Source of the DNA: Torreya grandis
Lineage: Eukaryota; Streptophyta; Pinopsida; Cupressales; Taxaceae
Assembly (NCBI GenBank): GCA_037957365.1
Contig: JARHVA010001427.1
Span: forward strand, 2,267,501-2,331,500
Direction: 5' to 3'
Length of the DNA: 64,000 nucleotides
In this document: positions 49,621-59,559 of the stretch, one piece after another
Position numbering within the stretch: position 1 is the first letter of the stretch
Layout of the letters: every line of letters begins with the position of its first letter
Position numbers and translations under genes: made by a program
The notes under the pieces: generated by a model
Told to the model about the DNA's origin: nothing
Seen by the model: only the letters and a program-made list of their open reading frames with translations
The model's database searches: none

Positions 49621-49944
49621 TTAGAGGATCATCCTATAAAAAATTAATGAAAATGCATGAAATAATAGATTTATATAATTAGCAAACATATCAAAGGGAT
49701 TATAATTGATCACATGCCACTTTGAGGGGAAAACCTCTTTTGAGCAAGCTCAATATAATAAATTCATGGATGCCTTCATTAGCCTCAACACTTACTTATA
49801 TACTAAGTATAATATAAACAACTATTGCCTCCCATGAATGTGAGATAAAACAAAATGCTCATGAGATGACTTACAAAGCATATGCATCCATAAAGACTAC
49901 TATACTAACAAAGTAAAGAAAAGGGGTATCACGAGTTCCTAAAA
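49621..49944 (-). repeat. TE4 5' LTR
   Basis: Partner of 43287-43640, followed directly by the target duplication AATAC at 49945-49949. Confidence 0.93.
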
Positions 49945-49949
49945 AATAC

Positions 49950-51992
49950 ATGATACATTCCTATTTTAGATGTTGGGATTTCCCTCTACTCATGTTAGAT
50001 GGACATTGGGGGCATACACTTATTTTATCTTGATACATATGGGTTATGTGATTCAATGATCACTCTACATTATCATGTTTGAGCTCATATATTTACTTAC
50101 ACATGACTATTATCCATGATTATATCTTACACAAAGTAGTTCATATGTTATACACTTGACATAATTATAAAACATTGGATCCATGAGATACTATGAAATT
50201 TTTATGCTACTTTCTTATTATTTATTTTATGAAACTCCTTGAGTGATTTTCCTTGTTATTGTATTCCTTGTTTAAGCATTTGAATATTCTCCTTTGCTTG
50301 TAGCCTCATGTCTATGTATGATTTAATTGAAATTTTCATATATCATTATTTATTTTATGGACATTTGAATATGTAATTATTATCTTTATAGACATTTGAC
50401 TAAGTCATGTCCCTTCAATTGTGCGGTATTTGAACATGCCCCTTTTTTGTGGTCTGCTTGGACCATTATCTTTTGACTTGTTTTTGAGTGATCTTGTGTG
50501 TGTGTTTATTTTATTGTTGAGATTTTACTATTACTATATAGACATTTCCATGATCTTTATCAGGAATTTTAGGCCTTCATGTGATCACATTGCTTTTATG
50601 TTCTTTAATGCTATATTTACCTAGACATGTTCCTTTTACATGCTACATGGTTACATTCATATATTATATAGTTGTCTTATCCTTTTAAGGTGAGGTAACT
50701 ATTAGTTCCTATATTTACCTCACCTAAAATGTGAGACATATTATTGGGGGAATGTCATAGATCCATGTTATCCTCTCTTGGCATATTTTCTAGATTATAG
50801 TGGGGGCATGATTTGTAATCATGTTCTCCACATTCATTCAATATGGTACTTATATCAGTTTCTATATTATAGTGGGGGCATGATTTGGAAGCATTTTATC
50901 CATGCTCATTTAGTTATGGTACTTATATTATTTTTTATATTTAATGGGGGCATGTCATATGGGCATGGTTTACACACATTCATAATTCTCATATTCGATG
51001 GGGGCATGATTTAAAAGCATGTTATTCATATCTATTCAATATTTAACATCTATAGTTTATAGTGAGGGTATGTATTGGAAACATTTCATTTTCATTGGTA
51101 ATTATATCATAGTTCATATTTATCCATATATAGTGCAGATATGCTTTGGAAGCATGTCCTCCACACTTACGTAATTTTTTGAATTGGTCAAAACACATAA
51201 TTATATGTTTCAGATTCATAGTTGTGGTAGAATTATATACATTATTAATATTGTTATACACATTTTCAACATGAGAATATCTAAGGTATATATGATATGT
51301 AATATGTGCCTAATATTAAAAAATCTAAATCAATTTTAGATTCCAAAACTCTTTTATGGACTATTACCATATCACAAACTTTTCATAATGATACCCCATA
51401 AAACTTTATGGAATTTTATTGAACCAATCTACTACAGTAGTTGATTCACCATTTGGTATGGTTGACATGATCAAATCACTCAATATTTCCACGTTTTTAG
51501 GTTAGACTTGATCATCCAACCTCACTAGGTTATAAGTATCATTAGGTTGCATGATTCAGCTAATCTTAACTACCATGTCAAAAATCAATTTTGCTCCAAA
51601 GTTGGGGCATGTGCCTTCCAATCTCTATCTATCTCATTATATATATGCACTTTAAATATTTATCTATATTTATCCTAATCTTAGTTTTATAGCTTTATAA
51701 TGATATATATTTTTAAAAATAACTTTCTAATAGGCAAGGTGGTTACATCGACACACATGTGCACTCCTAAAATTTACTCTTTCAATTTCAATATATTCCA
51801 AGTACTTTCAAACCAAATAATATTCACTAATTTTATATTGTAAATTGATCTTATATGTATGTCAGTCACCAATGAAGCACTCAATTTAGACACATGAAAA
51901 GATAAGGTGTTCATAAACATCTAAATACACATTCATTTCTTTTAAACTAGCAATTTCATTTCTAGATTAAATGGGAGGGATAGAAATATAGA
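49950..51992 (+). other. TE0 3' region, no pol seen
   Basis: About 2 kb between the TE4 insertion and the 3' LTR. I looked in both strands for RT, RNase H and integrase signatures and saw none. The 67-residue frame at 50421-50624 is Phe/Leu/Tyr-rich without a motif. The region contains the GGGGGCATG array and, near the LTR, the purine run atgggaggga (51971-51980), a possible polypurine tract. Confidence 0.55.
50797..51175. repeat. GGGGGCATG tandem array in TE0
   Basis: Six degenerate units each start with tatagtgggggcatgattt or a close variant, near 50797, 50870, 50943, 50997, 51058 and 51128. Spacing varies from 54 to 73 bp because the AT-rich second half of the unit differs in length. The G5 run is kept in the first four copies. 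Confidence 0.85.
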
Positions 51993-52990
51993 TGATATTA
52001 TATGAATATATAACACCTCAGTCTTGTACACTTGGAAAACTTAGACCTTGGCTATTCATCTCAGTTATTTACCTTTTTCCCTCTTTCGCAAGTCTCGTAT
52101 CTACTCAATATTTATTCCCCTTGGCCCATATAACTTAGTCTAACAAGTATTATGTTGATAACCCAAGTCTTATATCTTTCTTAAAAAGCTTAACATGTAC
52201 TTATCTTCCATATCTACAAGTTATAAACCTTTACCTAGTCTCCTACTCCATGGACACTAATGTCTAGGATAGATAGTAGCATTGACATTATTATCTTATC
52301 TTAACACAAGTGTCCAGTGCCCTAAAGTCATCTAATTTTCAAATGAAATGTATCTTAATGATTGACTTAAGTGATTTAATGTGAGTTATTAATCTAAATG
52401 GATTGATATAAATATAAGATCAAGCCTCATTCATTCCTCACCTATAAAACCCATCTACACCTAGAAAAAACACCAAAGAGCATTAAATTTAACAAAGATT
52501 CCCTATTTATTATTATTTTCATAGCAGTCATAAGGATTTCACATCTATAAGTCTGAAGTACTGAAGGAGTCGACCAAGACCTTGATTTTCCAAGTTACAA
52601 GTTAAGTCACTACTATACCAATTTTTCACATATTATATGATTCACACACAATCCAACACATAGGGGAAAACTACATTATTCTGAGGCTCTCTTTAGAGTA
52701 TTGGCTATGTAGGCAATATCATTTGACAATGGGGTTATTGATGTCTGCTTGATGCCATGTTCCCACTAACCCATTTTTATCCAAGGTCATGTTGAAGATG
52801 CAAAGCTAGGGTTTTTACATTTCATAAGGAGTGAATATCCATGATCTAGATTTAAATGCACTAGAGTGAAGGTAAATAAAAACCCAAAATCATCCAAGTG
52901 GTTTAATCCTATTTTAGTATATATTTAGTATAGGATACTAGCATCAAAATTTTTGTCATTACAATGATGCAACCATGGATAGTTTGTACT
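51993..52990 (+). repeat. TE0 3' LTR
   Basis: Partner of 10186-11174, starting TGATATTATATG. The final bases are approximate because the LTR ends have diverged. Confidence 0.85.
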
Positions 52991-55095
52991 GTAAGATGAT
53001 TTATTAAGGGGCATGGAACATGAGTGTTGGGTGTAGGGTAAAAAATCATTTAATGTGGGGCATGGGAGTATTAAATTTACCTATGCATGTGGAATATCTA
53101 TTACCTCATCATAATAATGGGAAAATCCCTAATTCATGGGGCTCGTGCATTCTTTGGGATGAACCTTTAGAGTAGGGAAACTTCTTTTTAATCTAAGTGA
53201 ACTTAGTTTAGGACCAACACACATACATATAAGAGTGAAATGAAACATATAACTAATGCTAAACCTAAATTTTTGATGGAAAAATGAGGGATAAGGTAAG
53301 ATATTTTATGAAAATAAAGCACGGTGATGCACCAAAAGTATATCAATAACCTCACCCACTTGTGGCACAATAATATAAAAGGAACTACATGTGTAGCCTC
53401 AAAATTTGGTATTAAATGAATAAGTGTTTTTCATAAAGGTAAGGGAACATGATGAAACATTGAGAGGGATGACAAATGATCCACAAATAATGCCTGCATA
53501 GACCCATGGATACATAAGTATGACCTATAGAGAATTATGATTTTATGTATAGGTGATAAGGAAGGATTGAAATGAGAGGGAAAAACATCCATAAACATTG
53601 ATCAACAACTTTAAATTCATAAGGATCATAGAGCATGAATGAAAAGTAGTGTAGTTCACATTAATTTTAAGGCTTAATCCAATATTACAAACTTGAATGG
53701 GTAGATATTTGCTATACTAAGGAGAGGCATATTCATATAATAATAAACATGAGATTTTATAGGGATGAGAGAGATCTTATGTAATAAATTTTCCTATTAG
53801 GGTGGTTAATAAAAATTGAATTCAAAGTTTGGGGCTTGGGGCTCTATGTCGATCAATAAGACCAACTCACCATGCCAAATTCACTACAAGCCAAGATTCT
53901 TAAATTTTATCTAACAATTTGAATATGGAAGTGGTTGGAAGGATTCTTATAGATCTACATGTATATATAGGAATGAAGGATACTTAGGTATTTATGGGAG
54001 GTGTGTGGCCATGCTCTACCATTTGACAAATAATTTTTCCTTTAACTTGTTTTGTTGCGGCTTCATTTATCACCCAATTATCTATAAATACTTTCTATAC
54101 TCAAGTATCACTTGTCAATCCATCTATGCTTTCTTGTTGACATAAAATTTGTACAAGATTATTCAAAGTTTACCATGTCATCTTGTGTGCATGGTGAAAA
54201 TTTATGCCTTTCATCCTAAAGGGTAACATGTGCACTAGGCAGTTCACACTCAAGACCTTGATGGATTTTATGTAGTTATCACACTTAGAAATGGAGAGAT
54301 TATGTAAGAGAAGACACATGCCTTCCTTAAGTATTTATATCCTTATTGATATTCAAACTCTTGTATACATGCATTTGGGTGCATAATCACCTTGAAACTT
54401 GACATGTGCCTACTTTAATACATAGTTTCACTCTTACATAAAGAGTTCACATTGAAGGTTGTATGGTAGGACATGTTTTGGAGATTGAATAGTTTGTGCA
54501 TGGGAAGGTGCACAACCTATAATTGATGAGATCAAAAATGATAACTATTATGATTAATCTTGGATACTTGACATTTTTATGTGGGTAGCTTCTTAAAAAG
54601 GAGAAAATAAAAGGAATGAAGATCCCAAATAAACACTTGAAACTAAAATATATATTCTATGCACTTCCTTCTCATCACTATCTAAAGTTATGAAACCTTA
54701 TGCACATGATATATGCATTTTTGAATATTTGGTGTTTTGCACAATAGTGTATAAATATTTATGCTAGGTGTGAAATGAGGTTTATGCATTGGCATACATA
54801 GGTACTTGACTAAGGTATAGATCCATGCTGACTACCAACTTGGGTGCTTATAGGGGACATAATTATGTGATCCTACTTATAATGGACCCAATACTATGTA
54901 ATTATAAATATTCTCTATGTGGGATCCTATAATATTTGTGCATATTGGGGTGGACTAAAGGGCAAAACATTTTGGTGACATTTATGGGATGCTTGCCTAC
55001 TAAGTAGGAACCTAGTATCCTTTAAATTGGTCCATTGGGCACAAAGTCATAAAATCATCCAACATTTCTCATATTTTTGGGGTGAACTTTGGACA
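52991..55095 (-). repeat. TE5 probable 3' LTR
   Basis: Inferred from its place beyond integrase and from patchy similarity to the TE3 LTR. The inner boundary is set at ggaca (55091-55095), opposite the ggtcaaca end of the TE3 LTR. The partner LTR is outside the window, so this cannot be confirmed here. No gene motif is seen inside it. Confidence 0.45.
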
Positions 55096-56580
55096 TAATA
55101 TACTTGGTAAATCACTAAATGGAGATTTACCTTCCATGGAGGATAAATAAACAATTGCATTAAATGGTGCTTATAGGAATGGAAACCTAAGCTAATCAAA
55201 ACACTACACAAGCATTTAGAGGAAATAAAATTAATCTAAATAACATATATAGATAGTTCTTAAGGAAATTAAAAAGCCTAATCTACTAATATACAAAATA
55301 TAAAATATTAATGGAGATAGTGCTTGAGAGAGGTCCCATTGATTAGGATGAATAACTCTTCTCCATTTAGCCTTACAAGCTAGAATGAATTGGATTGTTT
55401 GTAACTAAATATGGTAGATGGGCCACTCCATATATCATTAAACTTATTATGCTTCCCATATTTTTCTCTATCTACATCCCATTTGAGCAATAATTCTCCC
55501 TCTTGGAAACTTCTACCAATAACTCTTCTATTGAATGTCTTTTTTGTTTGTGCATACTATATTTCCCTTGTGCAGATGGAATGTCACCTAATCTCATCAA
55601 GTTCCATTACTTTGGCCAATATTGATATGAGGGGGTCACTCTCAAGAAATTATAGTTGATGCACTAGTTATATTGAATCCAACTCAAGAGATGAAGGTAA
55701 TATTGCTTCCCTATTATATACCATAATAAAGGGGGAATTTACCAACACCCATTTCAGTGTTATTCGATCTGCCCAAAGAGCTATCTTGAGATTGGTATGC
55801 CAGGATCGATGATTATTTTAAATGGTATGTTTGATGATTTGAATAAAGTTTTTACTCATTTATTTATCTAGTCCATTACCCTAAGAATAGTAATTAGAAG
55901 AGGTGCTTAAATGAATTTTGTCCTTACCCACCCACTGATTTTGGCTCTAAGTAAGTTCATTACATTGTTAGAGATAATGGTGGTTGGAACACCAAATATC
56001 ACTATAATTTTTTCATATAATTATAGAATAGACACCTCATTAACTTATTTGAGCACTATCTCATCCATCCACCTTGTGAAGTAATCCATGTCCATGAGGA
56101 TCCATTTATGCCCTATGCTTGATGGAGGATTTATCATACCAATGAAGTCTAGGCCCCACTACACAAAGGGTTGATCAACTTATATTGGGCATAGTGGTAG
56201 GGCTAATAACTTCTACTTGCCCATAAAAAATGCACACTATTTTAAAATCCTCACCCATGTGTGTGCATCCCTAATTAGAGTTGACCAATAATAACTAGCT
56301 TGCATAATTTTCATAATAATGGTATTCAATAAATAATGGCCTCCTGATGTCTCATCATGGAATTATTTAAGTATTTTATTCACCTAATCATCTTCTACAC
56401 ACCTTAAGATAACTCCATAGATTTCTCTTTTTAAAAGTGCACCATAAAAAAAAAGCAATGGCTTATAGCCTAAAATATCTACATTGGGTTTTATCCAAGC
56501 TATATAGGTACATGCTACTCTAAAGGAAGGATCTTATGTTCTCAGTCTAGCTTTTTGTGGTGCCTTGATCTTCTAGTTTG
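55096..56580 (-). pseudogene. TE5 integrase remnant
   Basis: The minus strand around 56170-55960 reads WGLDFIGMINPPSSIGHKWI, LMDMDYFTRWMDEIVLK, then YEKIIVIFGVPTTIISNN. The first catalytic Asp (GLDFIG) is present; the second (family SDNG) is Asn. The following PQGNG and Glu region is broken. The layout matches TE3's integrase, including the MINP-SS-GHKWI stretch. The left end, 55096-55330, is untranslated. Confidence 0.8.
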
Positions 56581-56589
56581 TCCTTGTGT

Positions 56590-57050
56590 AGCATGAGTAT
56601 CATGTAATACTCATTTTTTACATCTTCTACCATTTTCTCTCATAGTCTTTTTCCTTACACTATCTTGGTGACTTGGATATCTACATCATATTTCGTTACA
56701 TCATATTTCATCACCTTTGTGATCTAACCATCCCTTTTATTGTTGTTGTCCCTACTAATAAGAAACTCTTTTACACCTACATACAAAACAATAATATATA
56801 TCATATGGTTAGAAAGCATGTGTCTAAACTTATTAAGCACCCTTATGATTATGAGGGCATGTTTCTCCACAAATTTATAGTGAAGCTCATAATCCTTGAG
56901 CACCTAGATAAATAAATCAATGGGATTCTCTAGTTGATCATTGTTCTATTTTGAAAGAATGGTTGAGATGGATTCAACTTTACCAAATGCATAAAGGATG
57001 AAATAATTACTATAATATTGGTTGATGAATGTGGGAGATTGTGTGATAGT
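56590..57050 (-). pseudogene. TE5 Ty3-type RNase H remnant
   Basis: The minus strand from about 56940 reads NPIDLFI, a stop, VLKDYELHYKFVEKHALIII, RVLNKFRHMLSNHMIYIIV and, further on, ITKVMKYDV. This corresponds block by block to TE3 29481-29855, whose matching block is LEEYEARNTSMEKQ followed by NKFRHMVSNNKIHV. Confidence 0.8.
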
Positions 57051-57059
57051 GCACTTGAT

Positions 57060-57920
57060 GGCTGCAAAACTTATTTTGCCTTTCAAGTTCTAGTTGAATG
57101 TTGTTCATTTCTTGAGCATTGATGTGAGGGGTTTGGTTAGAATAGAAAAGTTCAAAATGAGCCTCCTGATGAAATTTATCCTTCCCAAGAAGTTTTGAAG
57201 ACTCTTTTTGTGAGTTTGGAAAATAAGGGATGAGATGGCCCTAAATTTTTCTTGATCAATTGTGAGTCCATCCTTGGATATGGCATGCCTAAACAAGTTA
57301 CCTTCATAGACATTGAAATTCACTTATTTGGGTTTATAGAGATCTCAATCTCCCAAAAACGTTTTAAGACTTCATTTGGATGACTCAAGTGATCTTCTAT
57401 GCATTTATAAAAAATAGTTATATCATCAAGTAGAACAAGATGATTTTATTGATAAGTCCCTTGAATGTCATATCTATGTCTCTTTAGAAGGCCACTCCTA
57501 CATTCATCAATCTAAAAGGAATCCTATAATATATAAAGACACCCAACTTAGTGGTGAAAACCATCTAAAAATGATCACATTCTTGGACAAATATTTATTT
57601 ATAGCTTGAATAACCATCCAATAACAAAAATCTCTTTGTTCTTATGACCATTTGTAAGATTTACTCCATTGGTGGGAGAGGGTGGTTATCATCAAGGGAT
57701 GTGTTATTTAAATCCATAAATTCTATGTATAGTTAAACTTTCCACTCTTTTTATGCACCAGGATTAGGTTGGCCGCCCATGAAGAGTGCTTAATTTGTAA
57801 TATTATATTGGGTTCAATGATTTTTTAGAGCTCTTTCCTCATTAAAGGCTTGATTTTTGGATAGATAAACCTATATTTATACCTAATTATATTTTTTTAG
57901 GATTGAGTTTAATGGTATGT
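57060..57920 (-). pseudogene. TE5 reverse transcriptase remnant
   Basis: 57105-57323 encodes GNLFRHAISKDGLTIDQEK and RINFIRRLILNFSILTKP, matching TE3's LLGHIISKNGLTID and INFVRRFIPSFV. The catalytic box near 57430 reads LLDDITIFYK, so both Asp residues are kept. The amino end, with HSSWAANLI-like residues, lies near 57770 with frame changes. Confidence 0.82.
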
Positions 57921-58200
57921 TGATCTAACCCTAGATCAAAGCCTATGAGGTCTTTATATTTCCATGCAAAGATATCATCATACCTCCTGCTAAGCTCAAT
58001 GAGTCCTTTGATCTCAGATGGGGAGAATATTTTACTCACCTTTAAGACCTTTCCATTGGAGATGGTCACATGAAAAAATATCTCCTCCTTGATTATCATG
58101 TTTTGATTTTCATCTTTGAGATAGTTGTTGGAGTTGAAGATGCTTTCTAGCATGAAAAATACCTTAGGTAGCTTGTTTACTTTTAGTTAAATGATCTAAT
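57887..58200 (-). pseudogene. TE5 segment before RT
   Basis: The 88-residue frame 57887-58153 reads MLESIFNSNNYLKDENQN, then FSPSEIKGLIELSRRYDDIFAWKYKDLIGFD. The second part is the standard RT lead-in (family form E---LL-EY-DVFAW-Y-DMPG-D). The first matches TE3 at 30910-31134 (TLESIFNENDKK). It links the RNase H upstream with RT downstream in one polyprotein. Confidence 0.8.
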
Positions 58201-58209
58201 CCTCATATT

Positions 58210-58513
58210 GGTATTGAATTACTGATTGGTTCATGGTGATGAACTATGCTTCATCTTGAAATAATTTGATGATATATTCATAAATCTCAAACACCTCCCA
58301 TTTGATTATGTTATTTAAGACCACTAGTTTAACAATGAACTTTATAATTTATTTGGGTTCTTTCTTCACATTGTACGAAATATCATATTACGTGACTAGT
58401 AGCCGATTCATAATTGAATATACTTATCTTGATAAAAAAACAAGGAGATTAACCTTGGATCTATACCATCTACCTTATTTAAATGTCAACCCAAGGATGT
58501 AGACTTAATAAGA
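58210..58513 (-). pseudogene. TE5 extra RNase H, carboxy end
   Basis: The minus strand from about 58440 reads VYSIMNRLLVT, a stop, YDISYNVKKEPK and then KWEVFEIYE. It aligns with the end of the TE3 upstream RNase H (NGHANRLATIGAQFD and following). The rest was separated by the TE6 insertion at 58514. This repeats the protease-side RNase H position in a second element. Confidence 0.6.
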
Positions 58514-59542
58514 TGATGTCACTGTATGTGTACACTCAATCTCTAATTTGGCATTCTACTAATTGTATCAAAGATGCTGAAGTGAAATAAATGAAATGAT
58601 CAAAATGAAACATAAAAAAATTATAATAAAATAAATTCTTATGCATGGGAAGCTTCATAAAATAAATCTTAAAAAAGATTTCAAATCACACAATTCAAAA
58701 ATGAAACACAGAATGGTTAAGGAAATCAAATAACATGCTTAACTAGCCAGATGGGTTGGATTATTTCTATAGCCTTCCAAAGAAGGACCTTCTTCCTTCC
58801 AATTCTAGATTCAACCCTTCCTCTTACAACACTATCTTGAACTCATAATTGTTTACTCATATTAATCAAAAACACAATAATGAATTGCTACAGGAAGTTA
58901 CAATCATAATTACTTAACACAATATACTTCTGACAATCTCTATTCCATATATACTATTTTATATATCCCCCTCAACTTTGATAATACGTATTTATAACAC
59001 ATATAGGATATTATTTTATTCAAAATAATATATACATTCCATTCTAGGATACATTCAAATTGGAATAACTAAAATTGGTTCTTTTTGCTAAAGACATCCT
59101 TCATGTGAATCTTGTAACTTTTATATAGGACAAACAAGGCTATTTCTTTCTTAAACCACTTCCTTATTAAGCTCCATGTAGGTTAGATTCATTCTTATGA
59201 GTTTTTTAGAAAAGAATCAAAATCTATTCATCTGTGGCTTTGGTCATAGAGTGGCTGCAGGATGGTTTGTGTAATGAGATTCCTTTTACTGTAGGATGCT
59301 CTGTGTTATATACCTATTTCTTCAAAACATTTTCATATAAAAATTATCCTAAAGTGATAAAAAACCATCATATATTTAATTTCAATACATAATTTCAATT
59401 ATTTAAAAGAGTTTGAAAACAAAATGCTATATGGTTTATGAAAGTAGGAAACTATATGGAAAAGTGTTCAAAAGCATTTTAAACAGGTAGGATGAGTATA
59501 ATATATGGACACAATAATATGAAATTTATGGGGATCATCACA
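58514..59542 (-). repeat. TE6 3' LTR
   Basis: Defined by the polypurine tract on its right: on the minus strand GTTGGGGGG is followed by TGTGATGATCCCC. The other end is TGATGTCACTG at 58514. The partner is outside the window, so the length of about 1.03 kb is provisional. No coding motif is seen inside. Confidence 0.65.
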
Positions 59543-59551
59543 CCCCCCAAC
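59543..59551 (-). other. TE6 polypurine tract
   Basis: The minus strand reads AAGTTGGGGGG immediately before the LTR start TGTGATG. The same AAGTTTGGGGG phrase recurs at 62344. Confidence 0.75.
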
Positions 59552-59559
59552 TTAATATT

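Larger units (their letters stand above)
43287..49944 (-). mobile_element. TE4: chromovirus nested in TE0
   Basis: 6.66 kb with LTRs of about 340 bp, flanked by a perfect five-base target duplication AATAC (43282-43286 and 49945-49949). The minus-strand order is LTR, primer-binding site, leader with tandem array, gag, protease, RT, RNase H, integrase, chromodomain, polypurine tract, LTR. The chromodomain after integrase places it among plant chromoviruses. In a 180-bp LTR stretch compared by eye, about 15% of positions differ. Confidence 0.93.
10186..52990 (+). mobile_element. TE0: outer gag-only LTR retrotransposon, split by TE2 and TE4
   Basis: Direct LTRs at 10186-11174 and 51993-52990 begin TGATATT and share aligned sequence throughout. 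Removing TE2 with one target duplication, and TE4 with one, leaves about 7.0 kb: LTR, primer-binding site (40346), gag (plus strand), a pol-free 3' region and LTR. It is the only plus-strand element in the window. The flanking five bases, GTAGA (10181) and GTAAG (52991), may be a degraded target duplication. With gag but no RT or integrase signal, it matches the known class of terminal-repeat retrotransposons with only a GAG domain, which depend on other elements to move. Confidence 0.75.
52991..58513 (-). mobile_element. TE5: truncated relative of TE3, interrupted by TE6
   Basis: The minus-strand order is extra RNase H end, RT, RNase H, integrase and a probable 3' LTR at 52991-55095. The gag side lies beyond the TE6 insertion, outside the window. 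Protein islands match TE3 domain by domain, and stretches of LTR-like DNA (gatgcaccaa near 53329) resemble the TE3 LTR near 24990. It lacks the TE3 42-bp LTR array. Confidence 0.75.
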
